From the NCBI GenBank assembly GCA_021810815.1, contig JAJZHR010000101.1, forward strand, positions 1 through 7,739: a stretch of 7,739 nt of DNA, in the 5' to 3' direction. This DNA comes from Acidobacteriota bacterium. Its GTDB lineage: Bacteria > Acidobacteriota > Terriglobia > Terriglobales > Acidobacteriaceae. How positions within the stretch are numbered: position 1 is the first letter of the stretch; each line of letters starts with the position of its first letter. Positions 1 to 5,781 of the stretch are shown here, piece by piece. Made by a program: the position numbers and the translations under genes. The notes under the pieces were generated by a model. That model had not been told where the DNA came from and made no database searches. It was given only the letters and a program-made list of their open reading frames with translations.

Positions 1-726
1 CGGAGGCGTCTGCGCGGTGACGTGCTTGTCCGGGGACATGAGGTCGCGGACGCCGGGAGCGGGGTTGTCGCCGAGCAGGGTGCGGAGGGTGGCGGGCGTG
101 CTGAAGGAGGGGTCGAGGGAGAGGCGGCCGTAGGAGCTGATGGCGAAGTCGGGGCGGTCGCTGACGCGGTCGACGGGGTCCTTGGCCGACGGGTTGCCGC
201 GGTCGAAGAGGGTGGCGACGACGCCAGTGAGATGGCCGCCGGCGGAGAAGCCCCACATGCCGATGCGGTCGGGATCGACGTTGTAGTCGGCGGCATGGGC
301 GCGGACGAAGCGTACGGCGCGCTCGCCGTCGAGGATGGGCGCGGGGTAGTGGTAGCGCGGGGACAGGCGGTAGGTGAGGACGAAGGCGGTCACGCCCTGG
401 AGGTTGAGCCACTCGGCGATGCGGGTGCCCTCCTTGTCATAGGCGAGGCCGGTGTAGCCTCCGCCGGGAGCGACGATGACGCCGGTGCGCGGACCTTCTC
501 CCTTGGCGGAGGGAGCTGCCTCGAAGACCTCCAGGTGGGGCTTGTCGGCCTCTGTGGCGCCGACCGCTCCGGGAGCGCCTTGCGGCCAGAGGAGGACGAT
601 GGGGCCGTGCGGAATGGCGGCGGAACTGCGCTGCGCGAAGGAAGTTTGCGTCAGCATGGAGGCCAGGAGAAGGGCGGACGAGGCGACAGCGAGAGCGTGG
701 GCGCGGAGGTTGCTTGACATTCTCAT
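1..726 (-). CDS. Secreted alpha/beta hydrolase (esterase/lipase), 3' end cut by window edge
   Basis: The reverse strand is open from 726 to the left edge and gives the first 242 residues of a secreted serine hydrolase. The N-terminus (M-R-M-S-S-N-L-R, then an Ala/Leu/Ser-rich core ending in SFA-Q near residue 32) looks like a Sec signal peptide, so it should act in the periplasm or outside the cell. Hydrolase hallmarks are an oxyanion-hole loop PGGGY near residues 87-91, the segment VLTYRLSPRYHYPAPILDG, and the nucleophile elbow GFSAGGH with Ser at about 161. The catalytic Asp and His must lie beyond the window. It resembles the Abhydrolase_3/BD-FAE type often labelled esterase or acetylxylan esterase; the substrate cannot be told from sequence. 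ATG at 726 is preferred over ATG at 720 because it adds an Arg to the signal n-region, but no clear Shine-Dalgarno precedes either. It is divergent from gnd. Confidence 0.88.
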   Translation of the reverse strand, partial: MRMSSNLRAHALAVASSALLLASMLTQTSFAQRSSAAIPHGPIVLLWPQGAPGAVGATEADKPHLEVFEAAPSAKGEGPRTGVIVAPGGGYTGLAYDKEGTRIAEWLNLQGVTAFVLTYRLSPRYHYPAPILDGERAVRFVRAHAADYNVDPDRIGMWGFSAGGHLTGVVATLFDRGNPSAKDPVDRVSDRPDFAISSYGRLSLDPSFSTPATLRTLLGDNPAPGVRDLMSPDKHVTAQTPP

Positions 727-954
727 GATGAGCAAGCAGCATACGCGAGTCGGGAATGGTTTCGCAGCAGAATTTTTGCGGGCCAGCGGGGGCGGGTTTT
801 TCTGCAGGTTGGCGAGCAGGTTTTTGCGGGGTGGTGGAGGAGCGGCGGTCTCAACTTGCGTTGCAGGCGCGGAGATTCGCCGATTGGTCAGACCGATGGT
901 GGATTAGGATGGATGGAGCTTTCCAGATAGCGTCTTGAGAAAGGTTTTGGGGAA
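727..954. other. Divergent intergenic region between the esterase and gnd
   Basis: This gap must carry the promoters for both flanking genes. No strong sigma-70 promoter is visible. A weak plus-strand candidate is TTGGTC (884-889) with TAGGAT (905-910), a spacing of only 15. The left half holds T-runs in similar contexts: GCAG-AATTTTTGCGGG at 767-782, GCAGG-TTTTTGCGGG at 816-830, and a related CGGGTTTTTCTGC at 793-805. I see no convincing small gene here. Confidence 0.5.
773..830. repeat. Short direct repeat TTTTTGCGGG, two exact copies
   Basis: TTTTTGCGGG occurs at 773-782 and again at 821-830, both preceded by GCAG within two bases. A third related T-run lies between them (GGGTTTTTCTGC, 794-805). 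The copies are 48 bases apart, which is not a whole number of helical turns. The function is unknown; it may be regulatory or decayed sequence. Confidence 0.45.
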
Positions 955-2418
955 ATGGAAAAAGAGAGTTGCGACATTGGTCTGATCGGCCTTGCTGTGA
1001 TGGGCCAGAACCTCGTCCTCAACATGAACGACCACGGGTACAAGGTGGCTGTGTTCAACCGAACCGTGTCCAAGGTGGACGATTTCGTCGCCAATGAGGC
1101 GAAGGGCACGCAGGTGGTGGGAGCGCACTCGCTGGAGGAGTTGGCGGGTCTGCTGAAGCGTCCTCGCCGCGTGATGCTGATGGTGAAGGCGGGCGACACG
1201 GTGGACCAGATGATCGATCACGTGCTGCCCTATCTGGAGGCGGGCGACATCATCATCGACGGGGGCAACTCGCTTTTCACGGACAGCACGCGCCGCACGC
1301 GCGACCTGAAGGCGAAGGGAATCCTGTTCATTGGGACGGGAGTTTCCGGCGGCGAGGAAGGTGCTCGTTTCGGCCCGTCCATCATGCCCGGCGGCAACCC
1401 GGACGCATGGCCGCATGTGAAGGAGATCTTCCAGGCCATCGCAGCGAAGGTGGAGGACGGCACTCCCTGCTGCGACTGGGTGGGCGAAGAGGGCGCGGGC
1501 CATTACGTGAAGATGGTCCACAACGGCATCGAGTACGGCGACATGCAGTTGATCTGCGAGGCGTACCAACTGCTGGAGGCTGGTCTGGGCCTTTCGGCGG
1601 ATGAGCTGGCAGAGGTCTTCGCCGACTGGAACAAGGGCGAGCTGGACAGCTACCTGATCGAGATCAGCGCGCAGATCTTCGCCAAGAAGGACGAAGACGG
1701 CAAGCCGGTGGTGGACAAGATCCTGGACACAGCAGGGCAGAAGGGAACTGGCAAGTGGACGGCGATCAGCGCTCTGGATCTGGGGATGCCGGTGACGCTG
1801 ATCGGCGAGTCGGTGTTCGCTCGCTGCCTTTCGGCGCTGAAGGACGAGCGCGTGCAGGCGTCGAAGGTGCTGCATGGACCGGCGGCTGCCGGCGCAAAGT
1901 CGATCGACCGGAAGGTCTTCATCGAGGATGTGCGGCGGGCTCTCTACTGCTCGAAGATGATCAGCTATGCGCAGGGGTACATGCTGCTGCGCGAGGCTGC
2001 GAAGGAGCAGGGATGGACGCTGAACATGGGCGGCATCGCACTGATGTGGCGCGGCGGATGCATCATCCGCAGCCGGTTCCTGAGCAAGATCAAGGACGCG
2101 TACGACAAGAACCCCGGGATACTGAATCTGCTGATGGACGACTTCTTTTCGGGCGTGCTGAACAACTACCAGGCGTCATGGCGCAAGGCGATTGTGCATG
2201 CGATCGAGATGGGAGTTCCGACGCCTGCCTTCTCCACGGCGCTGGCCTTCTACGACGGCTATCGCACGGAGCGGCTGCCGGCGAACCTGCTGCAGGCGCA
2301 GCGCGACTTCTTCGGTGCGCACACGTATGAGCGCATCGACCAGCCGCGCGGCCAGTTTTTCCACACGAACTGGACGGGGCGCGGAGGGCGAGTTTCCTCC
2401 AGCACGTACAACGCTTAG
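955..2418 (+). CDS. gnd: 6-phosphogluconate dehydrogenase, decarboxylating (NADP-type)
   Basis: This enzyme oxidatively decarboxylates 6-phosphogluconate to ribulose 5-phosphate and CO2 with formation of NADPH, the third step of the oxidative pentose phosphate pathway, in the cytoplasm. The 487-residue product is full length for the long dimeric form. The N-terminal Rossmann domain has GLAVMG (12-17) and FNRT (34-37), where the Arg favours NADP. The substrate loop SGGEEGA spans 131-137. The family signature GEEGAGHYVKMVHNGIEYGD runs over 177-196, with the catalytic Lys at 186 and Glu at 193. The all-helical domain ends in the conserved QAQRDFFGAHTYERID (448-462) and GQFFHTNW (466-473). Start ATG 955 is weakly supported by AAGG at 941-944 and GGGGAA just before it, but the protein starts where homologues start. 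It is monocistronic, with a strong terminator downstream. Confidence 0.97.
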   Translation: MEKESCDIGLIGLAVMGQNLVLNMNDHGYKVAVFNRTVSKVDDFVANEAKGTQVVGAHSLEELAGLLKRPRRVMLMVKAGDTVDQMIDHVLPYLEAGDIIIDGGNSLFTDSTRRTRDLKAKGILFIGTGVSGGEEGARFGPSIMPGGNPDAWPHVKEIFQAIAAKVEDGTPCCDWVGEEGAGHYVKMVHNGIEYGDMQLICEAYQLLEAGLGLSADELAEVFADWNKGELDSYLIEISAQIFAKKDEDGKPVVDKILDTAGQKGTGKWTAISALDLGMPVTLIGESVFARCLSALKDERVQASKVLHGPAAAGAKSIDRKVFIEDVRRALYCSKMISYAQGYMLLREAAKEQGWTLNMGGIALMWRGGCIIRSRFLSKIKDAYDKNPGILNLLMDDFFSGVLNNYQASWRKAIVHAIEMGVPTPAFSTALAFYDGYRTERLPANLLQAQRDFFGAHTYERIDQPRGQFFHTNWTGRGGRVSSSTYNA

Positions 2419-2442
2419 CGGACACGCGAAGTTTGCTGCAAA

Positions 2443-2494
2443 CAAGGACCGCCGCGGATGCGACCAGCATCCGCGGCGGTCTTTGCTGTTTTAT
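2443..2494 (+). terminator. Rho-independent terminator of gnd
   Basis: A perfect 15-base-pair stem is formed by 2447-2461 (GACCGCCGCGGATGC) and 2467-2481, with the loop GACCA. It is extended outward by a G-U pair and CAA/TTG pairs (2443-2446 with 2482-2485). The T-rich tail TTTGCTGTTTT follows at once. It lies 25 bases after the gnd stop and should insulate the downstream permease genes. Confidence 0.9.
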
Positions 2495-2616
2495 AAGTGC
2501 GGAGCGATGCGTCCCAGTCGCGAGCGCCGCATTGCGCCGACCACATATGGCCGCTTCATCCGTCCAACCGCTGCGGGTGATAGAAATACAAGAGGGAAGC
2601 AACGGGGAACGCGAGC

Positions 2617-3450
2617 ATGAATTCGTTGGAATTTTCGGCATGGATCGCAACCGCGTCCTTGTTGGCTGGTTTTCTTGGGTCCCTTACCGGGCTGGGCGGC
2701 GGGGTGGTGATCGTGCCTCTGCTGGCGCTGCTGTTCGGCGTGGACATCCATTACGCAATCGGCGCTTCCCTGGTATCGGTGATCGCGACCTCGTCAGGAG
2801 CTGCGGCGGCCTATGTGCGCGAGGGGTTTTCGAACATACGGATCGGCATGTTCCTGGAGATCGCAACGACGCTGGGAGCTATCGCTGGCGCGTTCCTCTC
2901 GGCGCACACGCCCACCCAGGCCATCGCGATCATCTTCGGCATCGTGCTGCTCTACTCCGCCGGCATGAGCATGCGGCGCAGGGAGGCGGCGAAGCACCAT
3001 CCACCTGACAAGCTGGCGGTGAGCCTGCGGCTGGATGGCTCCTTCCCGGAGAACGGCGTGAAGACGGTCTACCATGTGCGGCGCGTGCCGCTTGGCTTCG
3101 GCCTGATGTTCGGCGCGGGAACGCTGTCGGGCCTGCTGGGCATCGGCTCCGGAGCGGTGAAGGTGCTGGCGATGGACGAGGCGATGGCGGTTCCGTTCAA
3201 GGTGTCCACCACCACCAGCAACTTCATGATCGGCGTGACGGCGGCGGCCAGCGCGGGGATCTACCTGAGCAAGGGGTATATCGACCCGGCCATCGCGATG
3301 CCGGTGACGCTGGGCGTTCTGCTGGGATCGGTGCTGGGGGCGAAGTTTCTGGTGCGGGCGAAGGTGCGTTCGGTGCGGCTGACGTTCGCGCTGGTGATCG
3401 CAGCGCTGGGCATTGAGATGATCTTCAACGGCATCACAGGAAGGCTGTAG
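2617..3450 (+). CDS. TauE/SafE-family anion permease
   Basis: This 277-residue polytopic inner-membrane protein belongs to the TauE/SafE (former DUF81) family, whose members move small anions such as sulfite, sulfoacetate or taurine-derived sulfonates. It shows the family's two-fold internal repeat: GLGGG near residues 25-29 at the start of the first half and GIGSG near 175-179 in the second. Hydrophobic segments lie at about 7-40, 47-68, 80-95, 101-117, 158-180, 202-218, 226-246 and 253-272, which allows roughly eight membrane spans. A hydrophilic stretch at 118-157 separates the halves. Start ATG 2617 has GGGGA at 2604-2608 as its ribosome site. The next gene begins three bases after the stop, so the two are almost certainly co-transcribed. 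The substrate cannot be assigned; no sulfur-metabolism gene is visible nearby. Confidence 0.92.
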   Translation: MNSLEFSAWIATASLLAGFLGSLTGLGGGVVIVPLLALLFGVDIHYAIGASLVSVIATSSGAAAAYVREGFSNIRIGMFLEIATTLGAIAGAFLSAHTPTQAIAIIFGIVLLYSAGMSMRRREAAKHHPPDKLAVSLRLDGSFPENGVKTVYHVRRVPLGFGLMFGAGTLSGLLGIGSGAVKVLAMDEAMAVPFKVSTTTSNFMIGVTAAASAGIYLSKGYIDPAIAMPVTLGVLLGSVLGAKFLVRAKVRSVRLTFALVIAALGIEMIFNGITGRL

Positions 3451-3453
3451 ACC

Positions 3454-3843
3454 ATGGCGCATTCAGTGCTGGTGGACGGGCAGGACGACAGCGTAATCGA
3501 CCGCAGGATTGGCGTGCTGCTGCGCACGGGAATGATTGTTTCAGCAGCGGTCGTGCTCACGGGAGGCGTGCTGTTCCTCGCGCGCAGCGGCAGGCAAGTG
3601 CCGGACTACCACGTCTTCCACGGCGTGCCGGAGAACCTGAAGTCCATTCCGCAGATCGTCGCAGGCGCGTTCCACGGCGACCCGCTGGCGATTATCCAGT
3701 TCGGCCTGCTGCTGCTGATCGCCACCCCGGTGTCGCGCGTGCTCTTCTCCGTGGTTGCGTTCGCGTTGGAGAGGGACTTTCTGTATGTCGCTATCTCATG
3801 CATCGTTTTCTGCGTGCTGATGTACAGCATCCTCTTTCACTGA
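3454..3843 (+). CDS. DUF1634 membrane protein, partner of the TauE/SafE permease
   Basis: This 129-residue protein matches the DUF1634 pattern: a short charged N-terminus (DDSVIDRRIGVLLRTG, 11-26), a first membrane span at about 26-44, and the soluble segment PDYHVFHGVPENLKS (50-64). The second span, about 78-104, contains TPVSRVLFSV and is followed by a short loop ALERD. The third, about 108-127, ends almost at the C-terminus. DUF1634 proteins are commonly encoded directly after TauE/SafE permeases, and that order is seen here with a three-base gap. AGGAAGG (3438-3444), inside the end of the permease gene, can serve as ribosome site, which suggests translational coupling. A role as accessory or gating subunit of the permease is inference; the biochemical function is unknown. 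Confidence 0.88.
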   Translation: MAHSVLVDGQDDSVIDRRIGVLLRTGMIVSAAVVLTGGVLFLARSGRQVPDYHVFHGVPENLKSIPQIVAGAFHGDPLAIIQFGLLLLIATPVSRVLFSVVAFALERDFLYVAISCIVFCVLMYSILFH

Positions 3844-4170
3844 GGATCGGATCGGTACCGACAAAGTCGTGCTCTTGCGGGCCACAGCTTCCTGCCGACT
3901 CACAGGCGAACCAACATGCCCACCACAGCCCGGCCAGTTCGCCAGACCAACGCGATTGCTTCCGAGCTGCCGAGATAGCGGCACCTATTTGCGCCTCGGT
4001 GAGTGACTCGGCGATTTACCACTCGTCGCGATTGTCGTAGCGGTCAACGGGCAACGGTCACTTGCTCAACAAGCCGGTGGTGCATCGAGAACAGGCAATC
4101 GGCATTCCTCCGGCCCCTGATGCCAGCGCCTCAGCCGTGACGCACCCAGCTGCGATACGCGGCTCCTGGG

Positions 4171-4187
4171 GCGCTATAAATTAGCGC
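4171..4187. promoter_or_regulatory. Inverted repeat GCGCTA-TAAAT-TAGCGC
   Basis: Perfect 6-base arms (4171-4176 and 4182-4187) flank an AT-rich 5-base centre. The shape suits a dimeric regulator. It lies about 55 bases upstream of the arsR -35 box, so it could be a binding site for this or another regulator. There is no T-tract, which argues against a terminator. Confidence 0.4.
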
Positions 4188-4192
4188 ACGTG

Positions 4193-4226
4193 TCAGGGTT
4201 CAGAGATCAGGGTTCAGAGATCAGGG
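4193..4226. repeat. 14-base tandem repeat, 2.4 copies, just upstream of the arsR promoter
   Basis: TCAGGGTTCAGAGA occurs at 4193-4206 and exactly again at 4207-4220, followed by the partial copy TCAGGG (4221-4226). It ends 16 bases before the TTGACA box. Iterated sites upstream of a promoter can bind regulators, but this may equally be a replication-slippage repeat. Confidence 0.75.
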
Positions 4227-4242
4227 ATCGCAAAATTCATAC

Positions 4243-4275
4243 TTGACATTGACAGAAAATCCACTACCGTATTGT
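4243..4275 (+). promoter_or_regulatory. Sigma-70-type promoter of arsR-SRPBCC, apparently leaderless
   Basis: A consensus -35 box TTGACA lies at 4243-4248. At a spacing of 16 is TACCGT (4265-4270), which keeps only the key T-A...T of a -10 box. A second TTGACA at 4249-4254 pairs with TATTGT (4270-4275) at 15. With the first pair, transcription should start at about 4277, exactly the GTG start codon of arsR. With the second it would start slightly inside the gene. No Shine-Dalgarno is present in either case. Confidence 0.6.
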
Positions 4276-4297
4276 TGTGGATAATTTGGGTACAACA
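4273..4297. promoter_or_regulatory. Possible ArsR operator (TGTTGT-13-ACAACA inverted repeat)
   Basis: TGTTGT (4273-4278) and ACAACA (4292-4297) are perfect inverted arms around 13 bases, spanning the predicted transcription start and first codons of arsR. ArsR-family repressors usually bind inverted repeats overlapping their own promoter, so this is a reasonable autoregulatory site. The arms are short and could be chance. Confidence 0.3.
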
Positions 4298-4615
4298 TTT
4301 GCGGCTTTGTCTGATCCCACCCGTAGGGCGATGATCGAACGACTCTCACACGGGCCTGCCTCTGTGCATGGGTTGACGGAACCGTTTGCACTTTCGCAGC
4401 AGATGATTTCAAAACATATTGCCTATCTGGTTCGGGCGCGGATTGTGATCAAGGCGAAGCGTGGACGAGAGAGTGTGTGCACGCTTAGGCCGGAGGCGAT
4501 CAAGACAGTCAGCGACTGGGCGATCAGCTATCGCCGATTCTGGGAAGAGAGCTTCGACAAGCTGGATGTGGTTGTGAATCAAATGAAAAAAACGGAGGTC
4601 AGAGATGACAAATAA
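4277..4615 (+). CDS. ArsR-family winged-helix transcriptional repressor
   Basis: This 112-residue protein is a small winged-helix DNA-binding regulator. It carries the family N-terminus TFAALSDPTRRAMIERL (7-23), a helix-turn-helix with recognition helix around 38-53 (ALSQQMISKHIAYLVR), and a wing near 56-70. The metal-binding ELCVCD motif of arsenic/cadmium sensors is absent and the only Cys is residue 68, so it is probably not a metal sensor. It belongs to the subgroup that sits next to SRPBCC genes. An in-frame TGA at 4250-4252 limits the start to GTG 4277 or TTG 4286; GTG keeps the conserved N-terminus. No ribosome site is visible and the promoter abuts the start, which suggests a leaderless message. 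Its end overlaps the next gene by 11 bases. It probably represses its own operon; the ligand is unknown. Confidence 0.9.
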   Translation: MDNLGTTFAALSDPTRRAMIERLSHGPASVHGLTEPFALSQQMISKHIAYLVRARIVIKAKRGRESVCTLRPEAIKTVSDWAISYRRFWEESFDKLDVVVNQMKKTEVRDDK

Positions 4616-5114
4616 CACGGTTGGCGAGACAGAGCGGATGGTTGTCACAAGAGTTTTTGATGCCCCGCGCGAATTGGTTTGGAAGGCGTGGACAGACCCG
4701 AAATATGTGATGCAGTGGTGGGGGCCGAAGGGTTTTACTGCGCCTTTTTGCGAGATCGATTTTCGCGTGGGAGGAAAATTCCTCTGCTGCATGAGAGCGC
4801 CGGATGGGCAGGAGTTCTGGAATGCTGGTGAATACCACGAGATTGTTCTGCACGAGAAGATCGTTTCGTCCATGTACTTTTCCGACCCGCAGGGAAACAA
4901 GGTTGAGGCTGCGCAATATGGAATAGAACATGAGGCCATCGACGATGCGCACGACGTGATCACCTTCGAGGATTTTGGAAACGGCCAGACGAAGCTCACC
5001 TTCATTGGAAATGAACCCATGGAGAGCGCAAAGAATAGCGGGCAATTGGAGGGCTGGAACCAGATACTCGATAAAGTTGCCGCAGTTGTTGCGGGGCTAG
5101 CGCAGGCGAAATAA
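4605..5114 (+). CDS. SRPBCC-domain protein (AHSA1-like)
   Basis: This 169-residue cytoplasmic protein has the SRPBCC helix-grip fold of the AHSA1-like subgroup, which forms a hydrophobic pocket for small ligands. Family marks are VTRVFDAPRELVWKAWTDP (14-32), the VMQWWGPKGF segment (35-44), VGGKFLCCMRAPDG (56-68), the GEYHEI strand (75-80) and a C-terminal helix beginning GQLEGWNQILDKV (146-158). It has no recognised catalytic motif, and no ligand can be named. GGAGG at 4594-4598 gives a good ribosome site for ATG 4605. The start overlaps the end of the ArsR gene, so the two are co-transcribed and likely translationally coupled. ArsR-SRPBCC pairs are widespread; the SRPBCC partner may bind or process the inducer, which is inference. 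Confidence 0.9.
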   Translation: MTNNTVGETERMVVTRVFDAPRELVWKAWTDPKYVMQWWGPKGFTAPFCEIDFRVGGKFLCCMRAPDGQEFWNAGEYHEIVLHEKIVSSMYFSDPQGNKVEAAQYGIEHEAIDDAHDVITFEDFGNGQTKLTFIGNEPMESAKNSGQLEGWNQILDKVAAVVAGLAQAK

Positions 5115-5157
5115 GAAGTTGAAGTTTTGATGATCGTCATGCGCGAGATACAGCTAA

Positions 5158-5197
5158 GGGTGACGGGAGGCGGCTTCGTTCGGGCTTCCCGTCACTC
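5158..5197 (+). terminator. Strong stem-loop after the SRPBCC gene, without a T-tract
   Basis: The arms 5158-5171 and 5184-5197 (core GTGACGGGA with TCCCGTCAC) pair over 14 positions, including two G-U pairs, around a 12-base loop. It begins 43 bases after the SRPBCC stop. The sequence after it (TCGACAGAATCG) is not T-rich, so it is either a non-canonical terminator or an mRNA 3'-stabilising hairpin. It probably marks the end of the arsR operon or reduces read-through into the VOC gene. Confidence 0.55.
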
Positions 5198-5364
5198 GAC
5201 AGAATCGTCGCCCGTTCGGCTAAGTTACCCCTGGCTCAACTGTTGCCAACAGGCCAAAGCACTAATTTACAGCGGGTTCAGCGGTGGAAGGAAGATTGGC
5301 ATCGAGAAACGTGCTCGTGGGCGCTCAGGCTGGCGGCCTCGCGCCAAGCACCAGAGGAGAGACC

Positions 5365-5781
5365 ATGATGAAGCTGACGCCGTACTTGCTGTTCGACGGA
5401 AAGTGCCGTGAGGCCATGGAGTTTTACCGTTCCTGCCTCGGAGGAAAGTTGACGCTGACTGCCGTAAAAGATTCGCCTGCGAAGGATCGGATGCAGGCAT
5501 CGCAGCAAGACAAAGTTCTCAATGCCTATCTCAGCGCGGGCTCGCTGGAAATCTCCGCATCGGATTGGCTGGCGCGGAACGAAACGCCCGTCCGCGGCAA
5601 TACCGTGTGCCTGTTCCTGAGTGGAGGAAGCTTCGAGGAGCTGAAAGTCCTCTTCGACAAGCTCTCTGAGGGAGCGGAAGTGACCAATCCCCTGAAGGAG
5701 GTTTTCTATGGGGTGTACGGTGCTCTGAACGACAGGTTCGGCGTGCGGTGGATGTTCCAGACGAACAAAGAGAACGGATGA
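5365..5781 (+). CDS. VOC-family protein (PhnB/glyoxalase-like)
   Basis: This 138-residue protein belongs to the vicinal oxygen chelate superfamily, in the PhnB-like group (former 3-demethylubiquinone-9 3-methyltransferase domain). Family marks are the N-terminal MKLTPYLLFDGKCREAMEFY, the following CLGGKLT, a central LNAYLSAGSLEISASDWL and the C-terminal FYGVYGALNDRFGVRWMFQ. The reaction, if any, is unknown; a phosphonate role should not be read from the name. The frame is open further upstream, to 5284, but AGGAGA at 5355-5360 sits 4 bases before ATG 5365 and 7 before ATG 5368, and homologues begin at MKLTPY, so one of those two ATGs is the start. It follows the ArsR-SRPBCC pair by 250 bases with a hairpin between, so co-transcription is uncertain. 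Such genes often neighbour ArsR-SRPBCC pairs. Confidence 0.88.
   Translation: MMKLTPYLLFDGKCREAMEFYRSCLGGKLTLTAVKDSPAKDRMQASQQDKVLNAYLSAGSLEISASDWLARNETPVRGNTVCLFLSGGSFEELKVLFDKLSEGAEVTNPLKEVFYGVYGALNDRFGVRWMFQTNKENG

Larger units (their letters stand above)
3844..4276. other. Gene-free stretch upstream of arsR with small repeats and a promoter
   Basis: I find no convincing coding region, RNA gene or mobile element in these 433 bases. The left part has a 10-base palindrome TCGGTACCGA (3852-3861), eight bases after the DUF1634 stop, but no T-tract, so no clear terminator closes the permease pair. A weak hairpin TGCCG/CGGCA lies at 3968-3983. The right 100 bases are organised: an inverted repeat at 4171-4187, a 14-base tandem repeat at 4193-4226, and the arsR promoter from 4243. 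The middle could be gene debris, but I cannot identify a parent gene. Confidence 0.6.

Noticed and set aside
22..717. Plus-strand open frame of 231 codons over the left end
   Set aside because: It is antisense to the clear hydrolase frame on the minus strand. Its Gly/Ala/Glu/Val-only composition is the usual mirror of GC-rich coding DNA, with no ribosome site and no recognisable domain.
738..743. Minus-strand TATGCT as -10 box of the left esterase
   Set aside because: There is no acceptable -35 box at 15-19 bases, and the match is too weak to call.
904..1875. Minus-strand open frame of 323 codons within gnd
   Set aside because: gnd is unmistakable on the plus strand over the whole stretch. 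The antisense product is rich in His, Arg, Gln and Leu, typical of a shadow frame, and has no domain.
2794..3462. Minus-strand open frame of 222 codons opposite the permease
   Set aside because: Extreme His/Arg/Gln content and full overlap with a well-formed membrane protein gene mark it as a shadow.
3852..3861. Palindrome TCGGTACCGA as terminator of the permease pair
   Set aside because: It has no loop and no T-tract, and a 10-base palindrome is plausible by chance. It is noted only within the intergenic entry.
5284..5364. Upstream extension of the VOC protein by 27 codons
   Set aside because: The family starts at MKLTPY, the ribosome site AGGAGA lies after this extension, and the added residues look random.
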